Positions 28,931-37,801 of a stretch of DNA of 64,000 bases are shown piece by piece. The DNA lies in assembly GCF_003353175.1 (NCBI RefSeq), contig NZ_QHKS01000003.1:186001-250000 (forward strand), written 5' to 3'. Within the stretch, counting starts at the first letter, position 1. Every line of letters starts with the position of its first letter. The notes below the pieces were generated by a model that was given only the letters and a program-made list of their open reading frames with translations, was not told the DNA's origin and made no database searches. The position numbers and the translations under genes were made by a program. Origin of the DNA: Paraburkholderia lacunae (GTDB taxonomy: Bacteria > Pseudomonadota > Gammaproteobacteria > Burkholderiales > Burkholderiaceae).

Positions 28931-30187
28931 ATGTCCACCCCAACGCCCCGCGCTCCGATGCTCTCGACTGCCGACGCCCTGGCGACATTGCTTGGCGCCG
29001 CGAGCCCAATCGCCGGTACAGAATCGATCCCCACGCTGGAAGCGCTAAACCGCGTGCTATCGGAAGACGTCGTCTCGCCACTGGACGTCCCTCCAATGAA
29101 TACGAGTTCAATGGACGGTTACGCGCTAAGCACCGGGGACCTGGCGCATGGCAACCGCCGGTTCCCGGTCTCCCAACGCATCCCGGCGGGCCACGCCCCG
29201 GAACCCTTAAAGGCAAACACAGCAGCCCGCATTTTCACGGGCGCAACGGTGCCGCCTGGCGCTGACGCAATCGTGATGCAGGAGCAAACCGAAGCCGCCG
29301 GCGACGACGTCACGATCCTGCACAGCCCCAAACCGGGCGAATGGATCACAGTCCAAGGCGCGGACATCCGCAGCGGCTCGATCATCCTGCCCGCGGGCAC
29401 ACGCCTGACACCGCAAGCACTGGGACTCGCCGCCTCGGTCGGTTGCGCGCAGTTGCACGTGCGCCGTCGTGTAAAAGTCGCCGTTTTCTTCACAGGAGAC
29501 GAACTGACGATGCCCGGCGAGCCGCTGAAACCGGGTGCGATCTACAACTCGAACCGCTTTACGCTGCGCGGGCTACTGGAAAACCTTGGCTGCGAGGTCA
29601 CGGACTACGGCATCGTCCCGGACAAGCTCGATGCGACCCGCGCGACGTTACGCGAGGCCGGCGAGGCGCACGATCTGATTCTGACCTGCGGCGGCGTGTC
29701 GGTGGGCGAGGAGGATCACGTGAAACCCGCGGTCGAAGCCGAAGGGCGCCTGTCGATGTGGCAAATCGCGATGAAACCCGGCAAGCCGCTCGCCTTTGGC
29801 GCGGTGCGCCGCACGCCGCAGCAAACGGACGCCGTCACGTCGGACGAAACGTTCTTCATCGGTTTGCCGGGCAACCCGGTGTCGAGTTTCGTCACCTTCC
29901 TGCTGTTCGTCCGCCCGTTCGTTCTGCGCCTCGCCGGTGTGCGGACGGTCGCGCCGCGCGCACTGTCGCTGCGCGCCGACTTCACGCAGAACAAGGCCGA
30001 CCGCCGCAACGAATTCCTGCGCGCACGCGTTAATCCGGCTGGCGGTCTCGATCTGTTCCCGAATCAGAGTTCGGCCGTGCTGACGTCGACGGTATGGGGA
30101 GACGGCCTGATCGACAATCCACCGAATCACGCGATCAGCGCCGGCGAAACCGTGCGATTCATTCCCTTTTCCGAATTGCTGAACTAA
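28931..30187 (+). CDS. moeA: Molybdopterin molybdenumtransferase
   Basis: The 418-residue MoeA inserts molybdate into molybdopterin. Visible signatures are NTSSMDGYAL (substrate Asp/Ser loop), TGATVPPGADAIVMQEQ and LTCGGVSVGEEDHVK, followed by the GLPGNPVSSFVTF loop. TACAAT at 28899-28904 may be the -10. The gene heads moeA-moaD-moaE. Length fits the family. Confidence 0.95.
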   Translation: MSTPTPRAPMLSTADALATLLGAASPIAGTESIPTLEALNRVLSEDVVSPLDVPPMNTSSMDGYALSTGDLAHGNRRFPVSQRIPAGHAPEPLKANTAARIFTGATVPPGADAIVMQEQTEAAGDDVTILHSPKPGEWITVQGADIRSGSIILPAGTRLTPQALGLAASVGCAQLHVRRRVKVAVFFTGDELTMPGEPLKPGAIYNSNRFTLRGLLENLGCEVTDYGIVPDKLDATRATLREAGEAHDLILTCGGVSVGEEDHVKPAVEAEGRLSMWQIAMKPGKPLAFGAVRRTPQQTDAVTSDETFFIGLPGNPVSSFVTFLLFVRPFVLRLAGVRTVAPRALSLRADFTQNKADRRNEFLRARVNPAGGLDLFPNQSSAVLTSTVWGDGLIDNPPNHAISAGETVRFIPFSELLN

Positions 30188-30213
30188 GGCCGGCAACGGC
30201 CGGTGGCATCCCG

Positions 30214-30471
30214 ATGAAGATTCAACTCAGATATTTTGCAAGTGTGCGCGAAGCGCTCGGGACGGCCGACGAAACGGTCGACCTGCCCGACGGCATCGCC
30301 ACGGTCGGCGATGTGCGCGCGTGGCTGCGCGTGCGCGGCGGCACCTGGGCCGATACCCTTGCCGAAGGCCGCGCGCTGCGCACGGCGTGCAATCACGTGA
30401 TGACCGGCGCTAGCACGCGCATCACGGAAGGTTGCGAAGTCGCGTTCTTTCCGCCGGTCACCGGCGGCTGA
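30214..30471 (+). CDS. moaD: Molybdopterin synthase sulfur carrier subunit
   Basis: An 85-residue ubiquitin-like protein (MKIQLRYFASVREALG) ending in the essential Gly-Gly (FFPPVTGG), which carries the thiocarboxylate sulfur in molybdopterin synthesis. The start at 30214 matches the fold's first beta strand. It sits between moeA and moaE, its partner large subunit. Confidence 0.95.
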   Translation: MKIQLRYFASVREALGTADETVDLPDGIATVGDVRAWLRVRGGTWADTLAEGRALRTACNHVMTGASTRITEGCEVAFFPPVTGG

Positions 30472-30509
30472 ACTGCGCTGAAGCGCCGCTGACCGCACAG
30501 GAGCCCGCC

Positions 30510-30986
30510 ATGCCCGTTCGCGTACAAACGGAAGACTTCGACCTCACTACCGAGGTCGCCGCGTTGCGTGCGCGCAATCCGAAGGTCGGCGCGGTGGCCT
30601 GTTTCGTCGGCACAGTGCGCGATCTGAACGAAGGCAGCGCAGTCGAAACGATGGAGCTCGAACACTATCCGGGCATGACGGAGAAGTCGCTGGAGGCGAT
30701 CGTCGTAAGCGCGCGCGAGCGTTGGCCGGGGATCGAGGTGCTGATCGTGCATCGGGTCGGCAAGCTCTATCCGCTCGACCAGATCGTGCTGGTGGCGACC
30801 ACTGCCGCGCATCGCGGCGACGCGTTTGCGTCGTGTGAGTTCGTGATGGACTATCTGAAGACTCAGGCGCCGTTCTGGAAGAAAGAGAAGACCGAGGAGG
30901 GCGAACGCTGGGTCGATGCGCGCGTCACCGACGACGCCGCGCTCGCCCGTTGGGGCATCGAATCGGCTAACCGGACGGCGGAGTAA
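30510..30986 (+). CDS. moaE: Molybdopterin synthase catalytic subunit
   Basis: The 158-residue MoaE has the core VGAVACFVGTVRDLNEG, the His-Arg region VLIVHRVGKLYPLDQIVLVA and the catalytic-lysine segment APFWKKEKTEEGERWVDA. It forms a heterotetramer with MoaD and adds two sulfurs to precursor Z. CAGGAG precedes the ATG. It is the last gene of the moe/moa operon and is convergent with the globin gene. Confidence 0.95.
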   Translation: MPVRVQTEDFDLTTEVAALRARNPKVGAVACFVGTVRDLNEGSAVETMELEHYPGMTEKSLEAIVVSARERWPGIEVLIVHRVGKLYPLDQIVLVATTAAHRGDAFASCEFVMDYLKTQAPFWKKEKTEEGERWVDARVTDDAALARWGIESANRTAE

Positions 30987-31034
30987 TCCGCGCCCTGTTC
31001 GGCTTCGACGAAGAGCGCGCTTCACGCGCGTCGC

Positions 31035-31595
31035 TCAATCGTCCTGCGTTTTGCCGATGATGCGGGCCGGAAACGGCTCGCCGCGTGGCCGCGCCGATGC
31101 GTGCGGGTCATGTGAATCGTGCGGCTCATCGTCGCGTGGACGCCGCCTGGGCGCGATGCGCTCCAGCAACGCCTGCTGTTCCGCCGGAATCGTGTAGTCC
31201 CAGCCGAAGCGGCTCAACTGCAGACTCTGTGCGATGCGCAGCGCCGGCTCCATGAAGCGGATCGCCGCAGCCGGTTCATAGCGCGATTCCACCGTGTCCA
31301 GGAACAGATACAGCCAGCGGCTGAAATGCTGCGGCTCGATTCCCTCGAGCGGCTGATGCGCCTGCTGCACGTTGCCGCGGTATTGCTTCGCACCCAACAC
31401 GAGGCTCGCCCAGAACGTGCACATCTTCGGCAGATGGTCGTCCCAGCGGCCCGCCAGCGTTGTGTCGAACACGGGACCGAGCAGCGGATCGGCTCGCACG
31501 CGGTCGTAAAAGCCGTAGACGAGGTCGCGGATATTCGCGTCGGTGGGCTCGGCGACGCGCTGGACAATCGGCGCCGCAGGGAAGGACGGATTCAT
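31035..31595 (-). CDS. Group III truncated haemoglobin with charged C-terminal tail
   Basis: The globin core (LVYGFYDRVRADPLLGPVF, then HLPKMCTFWASLVLG and the proximal-His region VQQAHQPLEGIEPQHFSRW) is a group III (P-type) truncated haemoglobin, usually ~130 residues. Here ~40 further residues, rich in Arg, Asp and His, extend the C-terminus to 186. ATG 31595 has GGAAA upstream. It is divergent from an NsrR-like regulator and carries an ATAAGATGCA site just before its start codon, suggesting a role in nitric oxide or low-oxygen response. Confidence 0.87.
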   Translation of the reverse strand: MNPSFPAAPIVQRVAEPTDANIRDLVYGFYDRVRADPLLGPVFDTTLAGRWDDHLPKMCTFWASLVLGAKQYRGNVQQAHQPLEGIEPQHFSRWLYLFLDTVESRYEPAAAIRFMEPALRIAQSLQLSRFGWDYTIPAEQQALLERIAPRRRPRDDEPHDSHDPHASARPRGEPFPARIIGKTQDD

Positions 31596-31602
31596 GTAAT
31601 TT

Positions 31603-31615
31603 CCATAAGATGCAG
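31603..31615 (-). promoter_or_regulatory. CCATAAGATGCAG site at the globin start, candidate NsrR half-site
   Basis: The 13-mer CCATAAGATGCAG lies 8 bp upstream of the globin start codon, touching its ribosome binding region. It recurs in inverted orientation at 31812-31824 before the divergent Rrf2 gene. It contains AAGATGCA, the conserved half of the E. coli NsrR motif. Recurrence is seen; binding is inferred. Confidence 0.5.
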
Positions 31616-31811
31616 CCATTCGTCGCGGATCGCCACAGCGTGCCGCACGGCGCCACAGACGGTCACAAATAGCCTCAAACTGAGTCGAAACGGAAGGAAG
31701 TAGGCCGCGAATGCCCCGCTTTTCGTATAAATGGCCCAAGCGGGAAACGTTACCATTACTGCCGAAAGACCAATGCCGCCAGTCAACGCACAATAATAAT
31801 ATGCGTAGCGC

Positions 31812-31824
31812 CTGCATCTTATGG
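31812..31824 (+). promoter_or_regulatory. Inverted copy of CCATAAGATGCAG upstream of the Rrf2 gene
   Basis: CTGCATCTTATGG is the exact reverse complement of the site at 31603-31615, ~84 bp before the Rrf2 start. The 312-bp region between the two genes holds these two sites and AT-rich DNA near 31790-31801 that could contain promoters; no other gene is supported in it. Confidence 0.5.
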
Positions 31825-31907
31825 CGAAGCGACGGCCCCCGGCAACCCTTGCATCGACGCGGTTATCCCCCGGATCGCGGCTTGCGCTCATCGTGGTATT
31901 AGCACTT

Positions 31908-32414
31908 ATGAGACTGACCGACTATACGGACTATTCGCTGCGCGTCCTGTTGTATCTCGCCGTCCGCGGCGAGGGGTTATCGACGATCCAGGACATTTCC
32001 GAGGCCTATGGGATCTCCCGGAATCACTTGATGAAAGTCGTACAGCAGCTCGGCGAACTCGGCTGGGTCGAGACCGTGCGCGGGCGCAACGGCGGTTTGC
32101 GTCTGGCCGAGCAGACCTGCGCGCTGACGGTCGGCGAAATTGTGCGCGCCACCGAAAGCGACTTTGCGTTGGCCGGCTGTTTCCCGGACGAGCACGGCGA
32201 GCGCCGCGCCTGCACCATTGCGCCGCAATGCCGTCTTAAAGGGGCGCTCGAAGCGGCGCGCAATGCGTTCTTTGCCGAACTCGACCGTCATACCATCGGC
32301 GAAGTTGCGCAGCCACACGGTCCGCTGGCTGCGTTGCTCGGCCTCGGTACGGCCATTCCGATCGTGCCGGTCGCACCGGCTACGCCCGCCGGCGGCGCGG
32401 CGCCGGCGGGCTGA
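31908..32414 (+). CDS. Rrf2-family iron-sulfur regulator, NsrR-like
   Basis: The 168-residue product begins MRLTDYTDYSLRVLLYLAVR, as NsrR does, with a winged helix (ISRNHLMKVVQQLGELGW) and three conserved cysteines at positions 91, 102 and 108 (GCFPDE, then ACTIAPQC), the pattern that holds an Fe-S cluster. NsrR senses nitric oxide and represses NO-defence genes. The divergent truncated haemoglobin is the obvious target. An Ala/Pro/Gly-rich tail follows the core. It could be another Rrf2 subtype, but the N-terminus and Cys spacing favour NsrR. Confidence 0.87.
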   Translation: MRLTDYTDYSLRVLLYLAVRGEGLSTIQDISEAYGISRNHLMKVVQQLGELGWVETVRGRNGGLRLAEQTCALTVGEIVRATESDFALAGCFPDEHGERRACTIAPQCRLKGALEAARNAFFAELDRHTIGEVAQPHGPLAALLGLGTAIPIVPVAPATPAGGAAPAG

Positions 32415-32476
32415 AACCGGCGCGGCAGATCTCGCGCATCAAATGTTAAATAGTTGTCGCTTGATGCAAAAAAGCG

Positions 32477-32505
32477 CTTGAAACCCGCGCAAAACGCCTC
32501 AATTT
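32477..32505 (+). promoter_or_regulatory. Heat-shock (sigma32-type) promoter of clpB
   Basis: CTTGAAA at 32477-32483, a 13-bp spacer and CCTCAATTT at 32497-32505 closely match the RpoH consensus (CTTGAAA-N11-16-CCCCATnT). It is ~30 bp before the clpB start codon. Confidence 0.8.
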
Positions 32506-32533
32506 GGTGGTAATCGAAATTGGAGGTCTCTTG

Positions 32534-35131
32534 ATGAGAATCGACAAACTCACCACTAAATTCCAGGAAGCGCTGGCTGACGCGCAAAGTCTGGCCGTCG
32601 GCCATGACAATCAATACATTGAACCGGTCCATGTCCTCTCGGCGCTCGTCGCCCAGCAGGACGGTTCGGCGCGCTCGCTGCTCTCGCGTGCCGGCGTGCA
32701 TGTCCAGGCGCTGCAAACCGCGTTGAACGACGCGATGACGCGCTTGCCGCAGGTGCAGGGCACCGACGGCAACGTGCAGATCGGCCGCGAACTGACCGGC
32801 TTGCTGAACCAGGCCGACAAGGAAGCGCAAAAACTCAACGACACGTTCATTGCGAGCGAAATGTTCCTGCTCGCCGTCGCCGACGACAAAGGCGAGGCCG
32901 GCCGCCTCGCGCGTCAGCACGGCCTGTCGCGCAAGTCGCTGGAAAGCGCGATTGCCGCGGTGCGCGGCGGCTCGCAGGTGCATAGCCAGGACGCCGAAAG
33001 CCAGCGCGAAGCGCTGAAGAAGTACACCATCGACCTGACCGAGCGTGCGCGTGCGGGCAAGCTCGATCCGGTGATCGGCCGCGACGACGAGATCCGCCGT
33101 TCGATTCAGATCCTGCAACGCCGCACCAAGAACAATCCGGTGCTGATCGGCGAGCCGGGCGTGGGAAAGACGGCGATCGTCGAGGGCCTCGCGCAGCGCA
33201 TCGTCAACGGCGAGGTGCCGGAAACGCTGAAGGGCAAGCGCGTGCTGTCGCTGGACATGGCGGCCTTGCTGGCCGGCGCCAAGTATCGCGGCGAGTTCGA
33301 AGAACGCCTGAAGGCCGTCCTGAACGACATCGCGAAAGACGAAGGCCAGACCATCGTCTTCATCGACGAGATTCACACGATGGTCGGTGCGGGCAAAGCG
33401 GAAGGCGCAATGGACGCGGGCAATATGCTCAAGCCGGCGCTCTCGCGCGGTGAGCTGCATTGCGTCGGCGCTACCACGCTCGACGAATATCGCAAGTACA
33501 TCGAGAAGGATGCTGCGCTCGAGCGCCGCTTCCAGAAGGTGCTGGTCGACGAGCCGACTGTCGAGGCCACCATCGCGATCCTGCGCGGTTTGCAGGAGAA
33601 GTACGAACTGCATCACGGCGTCGATATCACCGACCCGGCGATTGTCGCGGCGGCCGAACTGTCGCATCGCTATATCACGGACCGTTTTCTGCCGGACAAG
33701 GCAATCGACCTGATCGACGAAGCCGCGTCGAAGATCAAGATGGAAATCGATTCGAAGCCGGAAGAAATGGACCGGCTCGACCGTCGTTTGATCCAGTTGA
33801 AGATCGAACGCGAAGCCGTCAAGAAGGAAAAGGATGAAGCGTCGCAAAAGCGTCTGCAATTGATCGAGGAAGAAATCGAGCGGCTGGATCGCGAATATTC
33901 GGACCTCGAAGAAATCTGGACCGCGGAAAAAGCCGCGGTGCAGGGCAGCGCGCAACTGAAGGAAGAGATCGAGAAAACGCGTGCGGAAATCACGCGTTTG
34001 CAGCGCGAGGGCAAGCTGGAGAAGGTCGCCGAGTTGCAATACGGCAAGCTGCCGGGGCTCGAGGCTCAACTGAAGGAAGTGACCCAGGCGGAGGCGAAAG
34101 AGCAGAACAACCCGACCCGGCCGCGTCTGTTGCGCACGCAGGTCGGCGCGGAGGAAATCGCCGAAGTCGTGTCGCGTTCAACCGGCATTCCGGTGTCACG
34201 CATGATGCAGGGCGAGCGCGAAAAGCTGCTGCAGATCGAGGAGAAACTGCACGACCGCGTGGTGGGTCAGGACGAGGCGATCAGCGCGGTCGCCGATGCG
34301 ATCCGCCGTTCGCGGGCAGGTCTGGCGGATCCGAACAGGCCGTATGGTTCGTTCCTGTTCCTCGGGCCGACCGGCGTGGGCAAGACCGAGCTGTGCAAGG
34401 CATTGGCGGCGTTCCTGTTCGATTCGGAGGATCATCTGATCCGCATCGACATGAGCGAATTCATGGAGAAGCATAGCGTCGCGCGTCTGATCGGGGCGCC
34501 CCCGGGGTACGTCGGCTACGAGGAAGGCGGATATCTGACCGAAGCCGTGCGCCGCAAACCGTACAGCGTGATCCTGCTCGACGAAATCGAGAAGGCTCAT
34601 CCGGACGTGTTCAACGTGCTGCTGCAAGTGCTCGACGACGGCCGCATGACCGACGGCCAGGGCCGTACCGTGGACTTCAAGAACACGGTGATCGTGATGA
34701 CGTCGAACCTCGGCTCGCAAGTGATCCAGTCGATGGTCGGCGAGCCTCAGGAAGCGGTGAAGGATGCGGTCTGGGAAGAAGTGAAGCTGCATTTCCGGCC
34801 CGAATTCCTCAACCGGATCGACGACGTCGTGGTGTTTCATGCGCTCGACCGCTCGAATATCCAGTCGATCGCGCGGATTCAGCTGCAGCGTCTGCATGAA
34901 CGGCTGGCGAGGCTCGACATGCAACTGGTGGTGTCGGACGCGGCGCTCGAGTACGTCGGCAAGGTCGGCTACGATCCGCTGTTCGGTGCGCGGCCGTTAA
35001 AGCGTGCGATCCAGCAGGAGATCGAAAATCCGGTCGCGAAGCTGATTCTCGCCGGCAAGTTCGGCCCGAAGGATGTGATTCCGGTCGAAGTGGAAGACGG
35101 CAAGCTGGTGTTCGAACGCGTGGTGCATTAA
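32534..35131 (+). CDS. clpB: ATP-dependent disaggregase ClpB
   Basis: The 865-residue Hsp100 chaperone has an N-terminal Clp repeat domain ([20 protein letters not shown]) and a first AAA+ module with Walker A GEPGVGKT near residue 206. The coiled-coil middle domain is at about 410-530, and a second AAA+ module carries GPTGVGKT near 611. It works with DnaK to resolve protein aggregates. GGAGG supports the ATG at 32534; a further ATG at 32504 overlaps the promoter. A sigma32-type promoter precedes it and a bidirectional terminator follows. Confidence 0.97.
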   Translation: MRIDKLTTKFQEALADAQSLAVGHDNQYIEPVHVLSALVAQQDGSARSLLSRAGVHVQALQTALNDAMTRLPQVQGTDGNVQIGRELTGLLNQADKEAQKLNDTFIASEMFLLAVADDKGEAGRLARQHGLSRKSLESAIAAVRGGSQVHSQDAESQREALKKYTIDLTERARAGKLDPVIGRDDEIRRSIQILQRRTKNNPVLIGEPGVGKTAIVEGLAQRIVNGEVPETLKGKRVLSLDMAALLAGAKYRGEFEERLKAVLNDIAKDEGQTIVFIDEIHTMVGAGKAEGAMDAGNMLKPALSRGELHCVGATTLDEYRKYIEKDAALERRFQKVLVDEPTVEATIAILRGLQEKYELHHGVDITDPAIVAAAELSHRYITDRFLPDKAIDLIDEAASKIKMEIDSKPEEMDRLDRRLIQLKIEREAVKKEKDEASQKRLQLIEEEIERLDREYSDLEEIWTAEKAAVQGSAQLKEEIEKTRAEITRLQREGKLEKVAELQYGKLPGLEAQLKEVTQAEAKEQNNPTRPRLLRTQVGAEEIAEVVSRSTGIPVSRMMQGEREKLLQIEEKLHDRVVGQDEAISAVADAIRRSRAGLADPNRPYGSFLFLGPTGVGKTELCKALAAFLFDSEDHLIRIDMSEFMEKHSVARLIGAPPGYVGYEEGGYLTEAVRRKPYSVILLDEIEKAHPDVFNVLLQVLDDGRMTDGQGRTVDFKNTVIVMTSNLGSQVIQSMVGEPQEAVKDAVWEEVKLHFRPEFLNRIDDVVVFHALDRSNIQSIARIQLQRLHERLARLDMQLVVSDAALEYVGKVGYDPLFGARPLKRAIQQEIENPVAKLILAGKFGPKDVIPVEVEDGKLVFERVVH

Positions 35132-35221
35132 GCGACAGGCGAGCGACCGGCGTTCGGCAGGAAACGGCCGAGCTACGGGCCGCATCTGCCAAAGTCCTTT
35201 GCCAAACTCATCTGGCAAAAT

Positions 35222-35262
35222 AAAAAGCGGCAACGAAGGTGACTTCGATGCCGCTTTTTTTC
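35222..35262. terminator. Bidirectional intrinsic terminator between clpB and yidB-like gene
   Basis: AAAAAGCGGCA, CGAAG, loop GTGA, CTTCG and TGCCGCTTTTT form a long stem with A-run on the left and T-run on the right, so it can end transcription from both convergent genes. Confidence 0.9.
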
Positions 35263-35325
35263 GCCCATTGACCGGCGCTCAGGAGGCTTGACGAGGCCGC
35301 GCATGAGGCCGATAAGGGAGCCCGC

Positions 35326-35754
35326 TTACGCGTTGCCCTTGCCTAACAACGACGACAGGCCGCCGAGCGCGCCGAGCACGCTCGTCGCATTCAGTTGGCC
35401 TTCGGCGGGGACTTCGCCTTCCGGTGTGGCAGCGTTGACGACGTGCGGCAGAATCTGCGACAGGAGACCGGTGACCTGGTCCGGCTGCACACCGGCTTTC
35501 TCCGCGAGACTGGCGACGGCATCCGAACCGAGCACGCTGTGCAGTGCGTCCGGTGCGATCGGCTGGTTCTCGCCGTTACTGATCCACGACGAAACGACGT
35601 CGCCGAGACCCTTTTCCTTGAAGCGGTCGATCAGGCCGTTCAAGCCGCCCGGCTGGTTATTGACGAATTCGAGCGCGGCGGAAACCAGGGCTTGCTGGCC
35701 GCCGCCCTCGGGCGATTTGCCAACCAGGGAACCAATAGTGTCGAGTAGGCTCAT
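35326..35754 (-). CDS. YidB-family protein (DUF937)
   Basis: A 142-residue protein (MSLLDTIGSLVGKSPEGGGQ) with the two-part YidB pattern LINRF-like GLNGLIDRFKEKGLGDVVSS and the C-terminal VTGLLSQILPHVVNAATPEG. The family is widespread, soluble, and of unknown function. It is convergent with clpB. From this sequence only family membership can be stated. Confidence 0.85.
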   Translation of the reverse strand: MSLLDTIGSLVGKSPEGGGQQALVSAALEFVNNQPGGLNGLIDRFKEKGLGDVVSSWISNGENQPIAPDALHSVLGSDAVASLAEKAGVQPDQVTGLLSQILPHVVNAATPEGEVPAEGQLNATSVLGALGGLSSLLGKGNA

Positions 35755-35890
35755 GACGGTCTCTCTTGAATGCCGACACGTGCTTGACGGGTCGGCGGGT
35801 TGAAAACGCCGCGCGGTTGCGCGGCGCCGGGGATGCGAGGCGGACGGCGGCGTAGCCGCGACCATCACGCTGCCGATGCTCAAGCCGATA

Positions 35891-36472
35891 TTACGCGCCG
35901 CCGGAGGCCGCGGCAGCCGACGCCGCCTTGCTCTTCTTCGCCTTCTTTTTCGAAGCCTTGATGCCGGACGCGTCGGCCGGCGCGCTGGCTGCTGCCGCGG
36001 TAGCCGGTGCCGAAGCCGCTGCCGCATCGGACGCCGCGGCTTTACTCTTCTTCGACTTCGAGGCTTTCGTGCCCGATGCCGCGGTGGGCGTTGCGGCCGG
36101 CGCTGTAGTCGGCGTGGTCGCCGCGGGTGCGGCCGCCGGCGCTGCTTTGGTGCTTGTGGCGCTGGTCGACTTCGCGGCCGACTTGGCGCCGGTCGGCGGT
36201 GCGGACGAGCCGTTGATCGTCAGGCCCGCCGCCTCGAGGTTAGTCACCGATTTGGTGCCGAGGCCTTTGACGCGGGCGGCGAGATCGTCAGCGTCCTTGA
36301 AGGGGCCGCTCTTGGTGCGTTCGTCGATGATCGCTTTTGCGTGAACCGGGCCGATGCCCTTGACCGATTCGAGCGCGGCCTGATCGGCGGAATTCACTTC
36401 AACGGCCGCCGCGAATCCGGCCGACAGCGACAGAACCAAAGCGACGCAAAGCATGAGAAGCTTCTTCAGCAT
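35891..36472 (-). CDS. ComEA-like helix-hairpin-helix protein with Ala/Lys-rich tail
   Basis: A signal peptide (MLKKLLMLCVALVLSLSAGF) is followed by a single HhH domain, VEVNSADQAALESVKGIGPV and KGLGTKSVTNLEAAGL, as in ComEA-type periplasmic DNA-binding proteins. The last ~100 residues are Ala/Pro/Thr with Lys clusters (KASKSKKSKAA), which could also touch nucleic acid. ATG 36472 has GGAG 8 bp upstream; a GTG at 36481 is possible. Whether it takes part in DNA uptake is not shown; no other competence genes are nearby. Confidence 0.82.
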   Translation of the reverse strand: MLKKLLMLCVALVLSLSAGFAAAVEVNSADQAALESVKGIGPVHAKAIIDERTKSGPFKDADDLAARVKGLGTKSVTNLEAAGLTINGSSAPPTGAKSAAKSTSATSTKAAPAAAPAATTPTTAPAATPTAASGTKASKSKKSKAAASDAAAASAPATAAAASAPADASGIKASKKKAKKSKAASAAAASGGA

Positions 36473-36711
36473 GGCAAGCACTCCATTGAGGGCAAAAAAA
36501 GTTAGCCGGGAACGGACGGCGCATCCTGTCAGCAGGCGCTGCGCTTAAGCATAGGACAAATTGCGCGCCCTTAATTGCGAACGCCGACGAGTTATACCGA
36601 TCGATTCATGACAAGTAAATCAGTCCCGACAATATTTAAACCTTTTTGCCTCGCACATAAGCCGTTGTGCGCTTATCGATCAACGCGTCGTTGAATGACA
36701 GCGCAATTCTC

Positions 36712-36743
36712 TTGACCTTAGAGTGCACTCGAAGTCCTAACCT
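36712..36743 (+). promoter_or_regulatory. MerR-type promoter with overlapping dyad operator
   Basis: TTGACC at 36712-36717 and TAACCT at 36738-36743 are separated by 20 bp, the long spacing typical of MerR-activated promoters. The spacer holds the near-perfect palindrome CTTAGAGTGCACTCGAAG (36717-36734), similar to operators of AdhR/NmlR-type MerR proteins. It lies directly upstream of the MerR gene and should control both that gene and the next. Confidence 0.75.
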
Positions 36744-36753
36744 GAGTACCGTC

Positions 36754-37263
36754 ATGTCGAAAATGTCGAAAGCACTCACCATCGGCCAGGTCGCGCAAGC
36801 GCTGGGCGTCTCGACTCACACGCTGCGCTATTACGAACAGGCCGGTCTGATTCGGGCCGTCGGGCGTACGCAGGCGGGGCATCGCCTGTATTCGCCTGCC
36901 GACCTCGACTGGCTGCAGTTCGTGATGCGCGTGAAGGCGACCGGTATGCCGATCGCCGGGATGCAGGCATTCGCCGCATTGCGGGCCGTAGGTCAGCCCA
37001 CGATAGGCGAGCGACGCGAGATGCTGGCGGCGCATCGGGATGAGGTTCTGGCGCGGATCGCCGAGTTGCAGACCAACCTCGGCGCGATCATCGACAAGAT
37101 CGCGTACTACGAAGCGGCCGGGCGGCATCCCGCTGGGCAGCATCCCGCTGGGCAGCATCCGACACGACAAATCGACGAAACTCAATCGCCTTCGCATTCG
37201 GAAAAGGACTCACCATGGAACACGCACAAAACGATCGCTACACCCGAGGCTGGAACAAACTGA
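36754..37263 (+). CDS. MerR-family transcriptional regulator
   Basis: The 169-residue protein has an N-terminal MerR helix-turn-helix (LTIGQVAQALGVSTHTLRYY, then EQAGLIRAVGRT) and a dimerisation coiled coil with ELQTNLGAIIDKIAYYE, the TipA/AdhR-like small-sensor subgroup with no metal-binding cysteines. Its C-terminus contains a repeat HPAGQHPAGQHP encoded by 15-bp tandem DNA units. The coding end overlaps the downstream decarboxylase-like gene by 49 bp. It probably autoregulates through the dyad at 36717-36734. Confidence 0.88.
   Translation: MSKMSKALTIGQVAQALGVSTHTLRYYEQAGLIRAVGRTQAGHRLYSPADLDWLQFVMRVKATGMPIAGMQAFAALRAVGQPTIGERREMLAAHRDEVLARIAELQTNLGAIIDKIAYYEAAGRHPAGQHPAGQHPTRQIDETQSPSHSEKDSPWNTHKTIATPEAGTN
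37121..37161. repeat. 15-bp tandem repeats inside the MerR gene
   Basis: GGCGGCATCCCGCTG, GGCAGCATCCCGCTG and a partial third GGCAGCATCC run head to tail in frame at the 3' end of the MerR gene. Confidence 0.85.
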
Positions 37264-37625
37264 AAGAAATCGACGGCTCGGCCGGCGAGCAGGTGATCGC
37301 CGCACTCGCGCCGATTGCGCCGGATTTCGGACGGCTGTTGCTCGAATTCGGCTTCGGCGATATTTACAGCCGGCCGCAACTCGATCTGCGCGCGCGGGAG
37401 ATCGCGACGATCGCATCACTGGCAACGCTCGGCTGCGCGCAGCCGCAGTTGAAAGTGCATATCGAGGCAGCGCTGAACGTCGGTTGCACACGCGAGGAGA
37501 TCGTCGAGGTCTTCATGCAGATGGCGCTCTACGCGGGATTCCCGGCGGCGCTGAACGCGCTGTTCGCGGCGCGGGAGATTTTCGAGCGGCACGATCAGGC
37601 ATCGAGCGAAGCGCAAGCAGCTTGA
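37215..37625 (+). CDS. Carboxymuconolactone decarboxylase family protein
   Basis: A 136-residue helical protein of the CMD/AhpD-like fold: LDLRAREIATIASLATLGCA, then VHIEAALNVGCTREEIVEVF and MALYAGFPAALNALFAA. It resembles the gamma-carboxymuconolactone decarboxylase subgroup, without an AhpD CxxC. With its MerR neighbour, which it overlaps by 49 bp, it looks like an inducible detoxification pair rather than part of an aromatic pathway, since no pca genes are nearby. Substrate unknown. Confidence 0.87.
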   Translation: MEHAQNDRYTRGWNKLKEIDGSAGEQVIAALAPIAPDFGRLLLEFGFGDIYSRPQLDLRAREIATIASLATLGCAQPQLKVHIEAALNVGCTREEIVEVFMQMALYAGFPAALNALFAAREIFERHDQASSEAQAA

Positions 37626-37647
37626 CGATGACGGCAGGGTAGGGTGG

Positions 37648-37674
37648 AGCGGCTGCCGGGCGCAGCCGCTTTTT
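37648..37674 (+). terminator. Intrinsic terminator after the MerR operon
   Basis: AGCGGCTGC and GCAGCCGCT pair around CGGGC and are followed by TTTT, 23 bp after the decarboxylase-like stop codon. Confidence 0.85.
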
Positions 37675-37801
37675 ATCTGGCGTCGAATGCAACTAACGGC
37701 CAATTTCGGCAACCGGCTTGCACAACGCGGCGTTGGCTAACCCAAAAGCATGGTTTGCCACGAAGGGGCGTTTCCCCATTCGTGCGGCCATCCGCTTCGC
37801 G

